Source: Agrococcus sp. KRD186 (GTDB taxonomy: Bacteria; Actinomycetota; Actinomycetes; Actinomycetales; Microbacteriaceae). Taken from it: DNA of 64,000 nt. Within the stretch, counting starts at the first letter, position 1; every line of letters starts with the position of its first letter. Below are positions 56,032 through 64,000 of this stretch, piece after piece. The notes beneath the pieces were generated by a model. It worked only from the letters and a program-made list of their open reading frames with translations, was not told the DNA's origin and made no database searches. Position numbers and translations under genes: made by a program. The stretch is from assembly GCF_017168255.1 (NCBI RefSeq), contig NZ_JABFAP010000001.1, positions 1,705,691 through 1,769,690 of the forward strand, in the 5' to 3' direction.

Positions 56032-58689
56032 ATGGCCGCAACACGACACAAGCCAGGAAGCCTGCTGGGCTCGATCCTCGGGATCATCGGGTTCTCCGCG
56101 ATCGCCGGGATCCTCATCTCGGCGACCCTGACGCCCGCGCTCGCGGTCGCGAGCAGCACCGCGAACAGCGGCCTCGACCTCTTCGAGAGCCTCCCCTCGT
56201 ACGCGCAGATCAACCAGCAGGCCGAGCGCAACCGCATCTACGGCATGCGCGACGGCCAGCCGGTCGAGATGGCCCAGTTCTACGCCCAGGACCGCCAAGT
56301 GCTGCAGTGGAGCGACGTGCCCACCAACGCCGTGAACGCCCTGGTCGCCGGCGAGGACCGCCGCTTCTACACCCACGGCGGCGTCGACGCGCCCTCGGTC
56401 ATCCGCGCCGGCATGTCGCAGCTGGGCTTCGGCGGCGACTCGGGAGCCTCGACGCTCACCATGCAGCTCGTGCGCATGCAGATCGCGATCGACGCGTGCC
56501 TCGCCGATCCCGAGGATGAGGCCGCCCAGGCGACCTGCGCTGCGCAGTACACCGAGTCGTACCAGCGCAAGCTCGCCGAGATGCGGCTCGCGATCGGCCT
56601 CGAGCAGGTGTACACGAAGAACGAGATCGTGCTGGCCTACCTCAACCTCGCCAACTTCGGCGGCAACGTCTACGGCATCGAGTCGGGTGCGCAGCGCCTC
56701 TTCAGCAAGTCGGCGTCGGAGCTGACGGTCGCCGAGTCGGCGGCGCTCATCGCCACCGTGCAGAACCCCTCCACGCGCAACCTCTTCAACGCCGAGAACT
56801 GGCCGCGCAACCAGGAGCGCCGCGACTTCATCATCAACAGCATGGCGGGCGAGGGCTACATCACCGCCGACGAGCAGGCCGAGGCGCTCGCGACGCCGGT
56901 CGACGAGAACTTCGTGACCTATTCGCCGGCGAACAACGGCTGCATCGCCGGGCACGACTCCGCGCGGTTCTTCTGCGACTACGTGCAGCGCGTGCTGCAG
57001 AACGACAAGGTCGACGGCCACTACATCCTCGGCGCCGAGCAGGCCGACAACGCGCGAGCCCTCTTCCAGGGCGGCTACCGCATCTACACCTCGATCGACC
57101 TGAGCCTGAACGACGCCAACCAGGCAGTCGTCGACGCCTATGCGCCGAACGACTACGCAGACTGGTTCGGCGGCGCGGTGACGCAGCTCGAGGTCGGCAC
57201 CGGACGCATCCTCTCCATGGTGCAGAACAAGGACTACGACCCGCGCGCCGACCCCGCGCTGCCCGAGGGCGAGGAGGTGCCGTCGATGACGGCGACGGCG
57301 GTGAACTACAACGTCGACTACCGCGATGGCCGCTCGATCGGCTTCCAGCCGGGCTCCGGGTTCAAGATCTTCACCCTCGCGCAGTGGATCATCGACCGGC
57401 GCTCGGTGAACGAGCAGGTCGATGCGACCGAGGAGAACTGGACGACGGGTGAGTTCACCGCCTCGTGCAACCCCGGAGCCACCGCCATCGAAGCCGGCGG
57501 CTGGGAGCCGCAGAACAACGAGGGCAACCAGTACTCGCGCATGACGCCGACGGAGATCATGGTGAACTCCGTCAACACCGGCACCCTGCGGATGGCGAGC
57601 CAGCTCGATCTCTGCGACGTGATGGACACCGCGGCCGCCATGGGCGTGGAGCGTGGCGACGCCGGCTCGATCGACCCGAATACCCGCGAGGTGATCGAGA
57701 ACAACCTCGTGCCGCTGCCCTCCGCGATCATCGGCGGAGCGTGGCCCGTGACGCCGATGAGCATGGCGGAGGCCTTCGCGACCATCTCGAACGGCGGCAT
57801 CCACTGCGAGCCGATCGCGATCGACCGCATCGTCGCCCGCGACGGCTCCGAGGTCGCACCCCCGGGGCAGGACTGCCAGCAGGCGATCACCCCCGAGGTC
57901 GCGTCGGTCATGCAGCTCGTGCTGGACGAGGTGACGCAGCGCAACCCGCTGAACAACCCGGCCGGCAGCACCCCGGTCATCTCGAAGACCGGTACGACCA
58001 ACGGCGTCCGCCACACCTGGGTCAACGGTGCGAGTCCGACCGTCGCCACCTCCGTGTGGGTCGGCAACATCAAGGGCAGCAACAACCTCGACGAGCTCAA
58101 CCTCTGGAACGTGCGCTCGCAGATCTTCCGCGGCGTGATGACAGAGGCGATCAACCGCTACCCCGGTGGGCAGTTCCTCTCCCCCGACCAGGACACCCTG
58201 CAGGGTGACGCGAACGCGCTGCCGGACGTGACCGGCCAGAGCGTCGCCGACGCGCAGGCCACGCTCGCGGCCGCCGGCTTCGAGGTGCAGGTCGCAGACC
58301 CGATCGACGGCATCCAGGCGAGCGGCATGGTCGAATACACCGCGCCCGGCGCGGGCTCGCTGGTGACCACGCAGACGCCGATCATCATCTACCCCTCCAA
58401 CGGAGCGCTGGCGCCCGACGCCGAGCAGCCGGAGGAGACGACTCCGCCGGATGCGGCCGGCCAGACCTGGCCGGACCTCTCGGCGCAGTCGATCAGCGAT
58501 GCCAGATCCACGCTGTCCAGCGCCGGCTTCAACCCCGACCTGGTGCAGATCACCTGGCAGGATCACGGCGAGGCGAACCTCTGCACCGTGCTCGCGCAGA
58601 ATCCGCTGCCCGAAGCTCCCGGCGCACCCGGCGACCCGATCTCGGTCGTCGTCGGCACCAACGCCTCGGGAGGCGACCCTGGCTGCTAG
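56032..58689 (+). CDS. Class A penicillin-binding protein with PASTA repeats (PonA-like)
   Basis: 885-aa bifunctional peptidoglycan synthase. N-terminal membrane anchor ILGIIGFSAIAGILISATL; transglycosylase motifs GEDRRFYTHGGVD and ASTLTMQLVRMQ; transpeptidase SxxK as SGFK in FQPGSGFKIFTLAQW, SVN in VNSVNTGTL, KTG in ISKTGTTNGVRHTW. Two PASTA domains near the end (LPDVTGQSVADAQATLAAAG and WPDLSAQSISDARSTLSSAG). The ATG is 8 nt after TACCCT. Extracellular, divergent from the RidA pair. Confidence 0.94.
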   Translation: MAATRHKPGSLLGSILGIIGFSAIAGILISATLTPALAVASSTANSGLDLFESLPSYAQINQQAERNRIYGMRDGQPVEMAQFYAQDRQVLQWSDVPTNAVNALVAGEDRRFYTHGGVDAPSVIRAGMSQLGFGGDSGASTLTMQLVRMQIAIDACLADPEDEAAQATCAAQYTESYQRKLAEMRLAIGLEQVYTKNEIVLAYLNLANFGGNVYGIESGAQRLFSKSASELTVAESAALIATVQNPSTRNLFNAENWPRNQERRDFIINSMAGEGYITADEQAEALATPVDENFVTYSPANNGCIAGHDSARFFCDYVQRVLQNDKVDGHYILGAEQADNARALFQGGYRIYTSIDLSLNDANQAVVDAYAPNDYADWFGGAVTQLEVGTGRILSMVQNKDYDPRADPALPEGEEVPSMTATAVNYNVDYRDGRSIGFQPGSGFKIFTLAQWIIDRRSVNEQVDATEENWTTGEFTASCNPGATAIEAGGWEPQNNEGNQYSRMTPTEIMVNSVNTGTLRMASQLDLCDVMDTAAAMGVERGDAGSIDPNTREVIENNLVPLPSAIIGGAWPVTPMSMAEAFATISNGGIHCEPIAIDRIVARDGSEVAPPGQDCQQAITPEVASVMQLVLDEVTQRNPLNNPAGSTPVISKTGTTNGVRHTWVNGASPTVATSVWVGNIKGSNNLDELNLWNVRSQIFRGVMTEAINRYPGGQFLSPDQDTLQGDANALPDVTGQSVADAQATLAAAGFEVQVADPIDGIQASGMVEYTAPGAGSLVTTQTPIIIYPSNGALAPDAEQPEETTPPDAAGQTWPDLSAQSISDARSTLSSAGFNPDLVQITWQDHGEANLCTVLAQNPLPEAPGAPGDPISVVVGTNASGGDPGC

Positions 58690-59623
58690 CCCCAGAGCGC
58701 TCGGCTTGGGTCTCGGCGGCGTGCTCGCCGCCGGCGCCGCGGTGGCCGCCTACGCGACCGCGATCGAGCCGCAGGCCTTCCGCATCCGTCACGAGACGCT
58801 GCGGGTGCTGCCCGCGGGCGCCCGGCCGATCCTGGTGCTGCACCTGGCCGACATCCATCTGGCGCCCTGGCAGGAGCGCAAGCTCGAGTGGCTCGAGGGC
58901 CTCACGAGCCTCGAGCCGGATCTCATCGTCAACACCGGCGACAGCCTCGGCCACCGAGCCGCGGTGCCCGCGCTGGCCGATGCCCTGCGCGTCTTCCAGG
59001 GCGTGCCCGGCTTCTTCGTGCACGGCTCGAACGACGTGTACGGGCCCGAGCCCAAGAATCCGCTGCGCTACTTCGGCGGGCCCTCGAAGCCGCCCGGCGA
59101 GTCGCACGCGAGCCGGCTCGACACCGCCGGCCTCGAGCGCGCCTACGCAGCGCTCGGCTGGCTGGACCTCAACAACGCCGCCCGCGCGATCGAGGTGCGC
59201 GGCACGAGCGTCGCGGCCTTCGGCGTCGCCGACGCGCACCGCCACTGGGATCGGCTCGACGAGACCGAAGCCGCGCTCTCGAGCATGCGCAAGGCGCTCG
59301 GCGACGGGCCCCGCGTGACCCTCGGCGTCACGCACGCGCCGTACCAGCGCATCCTCAACGCCTTCGTCGACCTGGGGGCGGATGCGATCCTCGCCGGGCA
59401 CACGCACGGCGGCCAGGTGCGGGTGCCAGGCGGGCACGCGCTCGTCACCAACTGCGACATCCCGCGCGAGCAGGCCTCGGGCCTCAGCACCTGGGCGCAC
59501 GAGGGGCGCGCGGTGCCGCTGAACGTCTCGCAGGGCATCGGCGCCTCGATCTACGCGCCGTTCCGGCTCGGCACTCCCCCGGAGGCGGTCGCGGTGTCGC
59601 TGCGGCCCCGCGACATCGGGTAG
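58679..59623 (+). CDS. Metallophosphoesterase (YkuE-type)
   Basis: About 314 aa. N-terminal membrane anchor (GLGLGGVLAAGAAVAAYATA), then the calcineurin-like motifs VLHLADIHLAPW, IVNTGDSLGH, VHGSNDVYGP, and the C-terminal LAGHTHGGQVRVPG. Probably extracellular or membrane-bound, cleaving phosphodiesters or lipid pyrophosphates. Start unclear: CTG at 58679 has GGGAGG at ideal spacing and overlaps the PBP gene by 11 bp; TTG at 58706 has no such site. Pairing of PBP and this gene is conserved in actinobacteria. Confidence 0.9.
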   Translation: MAASPRALGLGLGGVLAAGAAVAAYATAIEPQAFRIRHETLRVLPAGARPILVLHLADIHLAPWQERKLEWLEGLTSLEPDLIVNTGDSLGHRAAVPALADALRVFQGVPGFFVHGSNDVYGPEPKNPLRYFGGPSKPPGESHASRLDTAGLERAYAALGWLDLNNAARAIEVRGTSVAAFGVADAHRHWDRLDETEAALSSMRKALGDGPRVTLGVTHAPYQRILNAFVDLGADAILAGHTHGGQVRVPGGHALVTNCDIPREQASGLSTWAHEGRAVPLNVSQGIGASIYAPFRLGTPPEAVAVSLRPRDIG

Positions 59624-59669
59624 ACTGGTGCGGTTGCTCACCGGGGTCTCCGCTCTGGCGCAGTGACAT

Positions 59670-59748
<79 letters not shown>

Positions 59749-59751
59749 TGT

Positions 59752-59781
59752 GAGAGCCCTCGCCGACAGGCGGGGGCTCTC
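59752..59781 (+). terminator. Terminator of tRNA-Pro
   Basis: GAGAGCCC...GGGCTCTC with an inner CGCC-GACA-GGCG, 6 nt after the tRNA, followed by GTCGTCCGT. Confidence 0.75.
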
Positions 59782-59812
59782 GTCGTCCGTGGCCTCAATA
59801 CGGCCCGGCGGC

Positions 59813-60421
59813 CTACTCGGCCAGCGGGGAACCCAGCCGGCCGGCCGATTCCTGCAGGTAGCACGAGCCGCAGAGCGACTCGTAGGTGACCGCCTCGCCG
59901 TCGATGGCGACCTGGTCGCCGTCGAAGACGAATCCGTCACCGACCTTGCGGGCGTTGAACATCGCCTTGCGGCCGCAGCGGCAGATGGTCTTGAGCTCCT
60001 CGAGCGAGTGCGCGAGCTCGAGCAGCCGCGCCGAGCCGGGGAACGCGTGCGTGAGGAAGTCGGTGCGGAGGCCGTAGGCCAGCACCGGCACGCCGCGCTC
60101 GACCGCGATGCGCAGCAGCTCGTCGACCTGCGCCGAGGTGAAGAACTGCGCCTCGTCGACCAGCAGGCACGCGACCGGCTCGTCGCTGCGCGCCGCCGCC
60201 TGCTCGAAGCGCTCGATCACCGACTCGTCGCGCGCGACCACGAAGTCGACCTGTCGCGTCACCCCCAGGCGCGAGACGATGCCGTGCTCGCCCTTCGTGT
60301 CGATGGCCGGCTTGGCGAGCAGCACGCGCTGGCCGCGCTCCTCGTAGTTGAAGGCGGTCTGCAGCAGGCCGGTGGACTTGCCGGAGTTCATCGCGCCGTA
60401 GCGGAAGTAGAGCTTCGCCAC
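59813..60421 (-). CDS. tdk: Thymidine kinase (type II)
   Basis: 202-aa salvage enzyme phosphorylating thymidine. P-loop FRYGAMNSGKSTGLLQ, Walker B LVDEAQFF, lasso region with VAYGLRTDFLTHAF, and four zinc Cys (ICRCGRKAMFN and SLCGSCY). GTG start at 60421, 2 nt after the stop of the LuxR gene. Co-transcribed with mqo and the regulator. Together with tmk it completes dTMP supply. Confidence 0.95.
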   Translation of the reverse strand: MAKLYFRYGAMNSGKSTGLLQTAFNYEERGQRVLLAKPAIDTKGEHGIVSRLGVTRQVDFVVARDESVIERFEQAAARSDEPVACLLVDEAQFFTSAQVDELLRIAVERGVPVLAYGLRTDFLTHAFPGSARLLELAHSLEELKTICRCGRKAMFNARKVGDGFVFDGDQVAIDGEAVTYESLCGSCYLQESAGRLGSPLAE

Positions 60422-60423
60422 GA

Positions 60424-61047
60424 CTAGAGGATGCCGTCCTCTTCAGCGCGGAGGCTCAGCTCGATGCGCTTGCCCGCGGGGCGCTGCACTGCGGCGTACT
60501 TCGCGCGCACCCGGCGCAGGAAGGTCTTCGCCGTCTCGTAGCCGACGCCCATCTCGGCGGCGACCTGCACGGTCGTGAGTCCCTGCACGTAGTGCGCGAG
60601 CGCGCGCCGCTCCCCCGGCGACAGCCGCGGACGCGGGGGCGAGTCGTCCATGGCAACGCGATTGCCGCGACGACGCCCCTGGCGCACGGTCGCGAGCCGC
60701 TCGACGACGCCCGTCGCCGCATCGGCCAGCGGCACGATGACGGCTCCGGCCTCCTCCAGCGACTGCCGCAGCTCGTCATCGGCATCGGCGTGCACGACCA
60801 CGAAGGCGCCGGCGGCCGCGGCGGTGACCGCGTGGGCGAACAGCTGACGACCGGGCTCCTCCGCCAGCACAACGACATCGCCGGGGAAGCCGGCGTCGAC
60901 GACCAGGTCGGTGAAGCGCGGGGCGACGGCGCTCAGTCGCAGCCGGGGATCAGCCGTGACCGCGGCGCGCAGGGCCGCGCCGAGCGTGCCGCTCGCGACG
61001 ATGGAGACGGTGCGGGGAGTGCCGGTCTCTGCGGCGGTCGCAGTCAT
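60424..61047 (-). CDS. LuxR-type HTH regulator with pseudo-receiver
   Basis: 207-aa protein. The C-terminal DNA-binding domain has RLSPGERRALAHYVQGLTTV and QVAAEMGVGYETAKTFLRRV, a LuxR/NarL-like HTH with a conserved spacing. The N-terminal 120 residues look like a receiver fold, but at the phosphoacceptor strand it reads DVVVLAEEPG, without the Asp, so it is probably not phosphorylated. ATG at 61047, 11 nt after mqo. Possible regulator of its own operon; target unknown. Confidence 0.85.
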   Translation of the reverse strand: MTATAAETGTPRTVSIVASGTLGAALRAAVTADPRLRLSAVAPRFTDLVVDAGFPGDVVVLAEEPGRQLFAHAVTAAAAGAFVVVHADADDELRQSLEEAGAVIVPLADAATGVVERLATVRQGRRRGNRVAMDDSPPRPRLSPGERRALAHYVQGLTTVQVAAEMGVGYETAKTFLRRVRAKYAAVQRPAGKRIELSLRAEEDGIL

Positions 61048-61058
61048 CTGCCATCACC

Positions 61059-62576
61059 TCATGCGGTCGAGCGCGCAGCGCCCGGAGCGAGCTCGGGCTC
61101 CGGTGTCTCCACCAGGCGCAGCGTGCGCGCGGTGCGCGCCAGCACCTCGCGCGCGGCCCCGGCGTCGTCGTTGAGCTTGGTGCCGTAGCTCGGGATCAGC
61201 TCGGTGAGCGTCGTCTTCCACGCCGGCATGCGCTCAGGGAAGCATCGCTCGAAGATCGTCAGCATGATGTGCACGGCGGTCGATGCCCCCGGCGATGCGC
61301 CGAGCAGGCCGGCGATCGTGCCGTCGGCGCCCGTGACCACCTCGGTGCCGAACTGCAGCACCCCGCCCTTGTCGGGGTCGCGCTTCATCACCTGCACCCG
61401 CTGGCCGGCGGTGATGAGGCGCCAGTCCTCGTCCTTCGCGTCCGGCATGAACTCGCGCAGGGCATCCAGGCGCTGCTGGCGGGAGGCGAAGACCTCGCCC
61501 ATCAGGTAGCCGACGAGGTCGAAGTTCGCGAGCCCCGCGCGGATCATGGGCCAGAGGTTGTGGCCCTTGATCGTCTCGAACATGTCGGTGTAGCTGCCGG
61601 TCTTCAGGTACTTCGGGCTGAAGCCCGCGTACGGGCCGAACAGCAGGCTCGCCTCGCCGTCGACCACGCGCGTGTCGAGGTGCGGCACCGACATCGGCGG
61701 TGCGCCGACACTGGCCTTGCCGTACACCTTCGCGGTGTGGCGGGCGACCACCTCAGGGTTGTCGGTGCGCAGGAAGGCGCCCGTGATGGGGAAGCCGCCA
61801 AAGCCCTTGGCCTCCGGGATGCCCGACTGCTGCAGCAGCTTGAGCGCGCCGCCGCCCGCGCCGACGAAGACGAAGCGCGCGTGCACCTCGTTGGCCGTCT
61901 GCCCGACCTCGCTGCGCACCCGCAGCCGCCAGTCGCCGTCCGAGCGGCGCTTGAGGCCGGTGACGGTGACGTTGGTGTGCACCCGCGCGCCGTCCTCCGC
62001 CAGCTTCCCGATCAGCATCCGCGTCAGTGCGCCGAAGTCGACGTCGGTGCCGTCGGTCGAGCGGGTGGCGGCGATCGGCTGCGACTTCTTGCGCCCGGGG
62101 ATGAGCGTCGGCGCCCACTCGCGGATGACCTCTGCGTCCTCGGAGTACTCGAGCCCGAAGAACAGCGGCTCGTCCTTCAGCAGCTCCCAGCGGCGGCGCA
62201 GGTAGTCGACGTTGTCCTCGCCCCAGACGAAGGTCATGTGCGGGGTGGGCGAGATGAAGCCCTTCGGGTCGGGCAGCGTGCCGTCCTCGACGAACGACGA
62301 CCAGAGCTGGCGCGAGAGCTGGAACTGCTCGTTGATGGTGACGGCCTTGTCGGTCGTCATCGAGCCGTCTGCGCCCTCGGGCATGTAGTTGAGCTCGCAC
62401 AGCGCGGCGTGCCCGGTGCCGGCGTTGTTCCACGGGTTCGAGGACTCCATCCCGACCTCGGGCAGTCGCTCGAACACCTCGATCGACCACGACGGCTCGA
62501 GGCGGTGCAGGAGGGCTCCGAGCGTCGCGCTCATGATCCCTCCGCCGATCAGGGCGACATCGATGGACTTGCTCAC
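61059..62576 (-). CDS. mqo: Malate:quinone oxidoreductase
   Basis: 505-aa FAD enzyme oxidising malate to oxaloacetate and passing electrons to menaquinone at the membrane. FAD motif DVALIGGGIMSATLGALL; signature region NPWNNAGTGHAALCELNYMP; end LGASPGASTAVHIMLTIFER. Typical length. GTG start at 62576, 7 nt after TAGAAT (62589-62584), a strong leaderless promoter. First gene of the mqo-regulator-tdk operon. Confidence 0.97.
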   Translation of the reverse strand: MSKSIDVALIGGGIMSATLGALLHRLEPSWSIEVFERLPEVGMESSNPWNNAGTGHAALCELNYMPEGADGSMTTDKAVTINEQFQLSRQLWSSFVEDGTLPDPKGFISPTPHMTFVWGEDNVDYLRRRWELLKDEPLFFGLEYSEDAEVIREWAPTLIPGRKKSQPIAATRSTDGTDVDFGALTRMLIGKLAEDGARVHTNVTVTGLKRRSDGDWRLRVRSEVGQTANEVHARFVFVGAGGGALKLLQQSGIPEAKGFGGFPITGAFLRTDNPEVVARHTAKVYGKASVGAPPMSVPHLDTRVVDGEASLLFGPYAGFSPKYLKTGSYTDMFETIKGHNLWPMIRAGLANFDLVGYLMGEVFASRQQRLDALREFMPDAKDEDWRLITAGQRVQVMKRDPDKGGVLQFGTEVVTGADGTIAGLLGASPGASTAVHIMLTIFERCFPERMPAWKTTLTELIPSYGTKLNDDAGAAREVLARTARTLRLVETPEPELAPGAARSTA

Positions 62577-62698
62577 GGGTCCGATTCTAGAACAAGCGTC
62601 GACAACCGGAATTCGGGGTACACAGGAGCAGCCCTGGGGACGGGCCTACCATTGGCGCGTCGACACCGAACGGTCGGCAGTGGCGAGAGGAGCCGGAG

Positions 62699-63013
62699 AT
62701 GGGAATCCTGGACGACGCGAAGGACAAGCTCGGCGACGCCGCCGGCTGGGTCAAGGACCGTGCGGAGCAGATCGGTGATCAGGCGCAGGACGCCGGGCAG
62801 ACGATCGGCGGCAAGGCCGCGGACGCCAAGCACTGGGTGGAGTCGCGGGTCGGCGGTGCCGACGCGGGCTCCAGCGCACCCGAGGCGCGCAGCGGTGGCG
62901 GGGGCGAGTTCGCGACCGAATGGGTGGATGTGTCCACGGACGCGGGCGCGGCCGCCCCGCAGGCGGATGCCGACGAGGTCGGCGCTGAGGAAGCGGACGA
63001 CCGGATCGTCTGA
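62699..63013 (+). CDS. Small acidic helical protein, possibly MT0933/CsbD-like
   Basis: 104-aa protein. The N-terminal 40 residues are amphipathic helix (MGILDDAKDKLGDAAGWVKD, then RAEQIGDQAQDAGQT), like proteins annotated as MT0933-type antitoxins or stress-related CsbD/YtxH. The rest is Gly/Ala/Asp-rich and very acidic. The ATG has AGGAG upstream, and TACCAT at 62647-62652 is a -10 candidate. No toxin gene neighbours it. Function unknown. Confidence 0.7.
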   Translation: MGILDDAKDKLGDAAGWVKDRAEQIGDQAQDAGQTIGGKAADAKHWVESRVGGADAGSSAPEARSGGGGEFATEWVDVSTDAGAAAPQADADEVGAEEADDRIV

Positions 63014-63017
63014 TCGC

Positions 63018-63060
63018 GCCGTGACCCCGGCCCGAGACGGGCCGGGGCGCTGGCGTCGCT
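63018..63060 (-). repeat. Structured intergenic repeat, copy 3 (after asd)
   Basis: On the minus strand: GCTGC-TCCC-GCAGC (a short hairpin I), then CGACGCCAGC, then hairpin II CCCCGGCCCG-TCT-CGGGCCGGGG (63047-63025). Loop and linker match copies 1 and 2, and one pair of the stem is swapped on both sides relative to copy 1. It lies just after the asd stop. Confidence 0.6.
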
Positions 63061-63074
63061 GCGGGAGCAGCGCG

Positions 63075-64000
<926 letters not shown>

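Noticed and set aside
62699-63013. Small acidic protein as the antitoxin of a toxin-antitoxin pair
   Set aside because: No toxin-like gene is adjacent; the resemblance rests only on an amphipathic N-terminus.

Overview
The window is about 64 kb of very GC-rich, tightly packed DNA from a Gram-positive actinobacterium, most probably a Microbacteriaceae member (Agrococcus-like; genus inferred, not proven). Pointers are the gene order topA-tmk-holB, the reduced tad pilus locus next to topA, lysine/alanine repeats at the TopA C-terminus, an HNH/DUF222 (13E12-type) gene, mqo plus Sdh, paired dynamin-like GTPases, many GTG/TTG starts, and many genes whose start codon lies 6-8 nt after a TANNNT -10 box (leaderless mRNAs). 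No insertion sequence, prophage, CRISPR array, rRNA or replication origin was seen.

Layout. 1-4.8 kb (-): BMP-type nucleoside ABC importer with two tandem binding lipoproteins, a double ATPase and a permease cut by the window edge. 4.9-7.3 kb: divergent GDP-mannose pyrophosphorylase and GT4 mannosyltransferase genes. 7.4-10.9 kb (+): sdhCDAB. 11-11.6 kb (-): small Xre regulator plus membrane protein with an operator. 12.2-15.7 kb (+): two overlapping dynamin-like GTPases. 15.7-18.4 kb: ptsI and a YihY-type membrane protein, divergent from overlapping -10 boxes. 18.5-20.9 kb (+): xth, trpS, GNAT. 20.9-21.5 kb (-): MazF-like toxin/antitoxin. 21.6-25.2 kb (+): FMN riboswitch and ribD-ribE-ribBA-ribH. 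25.4-26.8 kb: MHS-type MFS transporter. 26.9-28.6 kb (-): surE and a PfkB kinase. 28.6-33.3 kb: ABC-2 exporter operon (-), a tiny HTH protein and an ABC half-exporter (+). 33.4-38.8 kb: quinone-oxidoreductase-like MDR, gabD, MMPL/RND exporter, nicotinamidase. 38.9-43.4 kb: tRNA-Thr, phosphoketolase, HNH/DUF222 gene with a near-consensus SOS box. 43.6-49.8 kb (-): secreted hydrolase, holB, tmk, topA. 49.9-53 kb (-): tad pilus genes. 53.4-59.6 kb: acs, RidA with a 57-aa partner, class A PBP, metallophosphoesterase. 59.7-62.6 kb: tRNA-Pro, then tdk, LuxR-type regulator and mqo (-). 62.7-64 kb: small acidic protein and asd (cut by the window edge).

How the genes fit together. Much of the window is housekeeping: TCA cycle/respiration (sdhCDAB, mqo), acetate activation and phosphoketolase (acs, xfp), riboflavin synthesis under riboswitch control, DNA topology and replication (topA, holB, tmk, tdk, xth), wall synthesis (PBP), lysine/threonine/methionine entry (asd), PTS energy coupling (ptsI). 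Accessory parts are the toxin/antitoxin pair, the small HTH regulators with palindromic operators, the exporters and the HNH gene.

The points I consider most worth following are: (a) a structured intergenic repeat with compensatory stem changes in three copies, each placed just after a stop codon; (b) the near-consensus SOS box in front of the HNH/DUF222 gene; (c) autoregulatory palindromes overlapping promoter elements at three small regulator loci; (d) the large set of apparently leaderless genes; (e) a tad locus in which TadB and TadC appear fused into one short protein.
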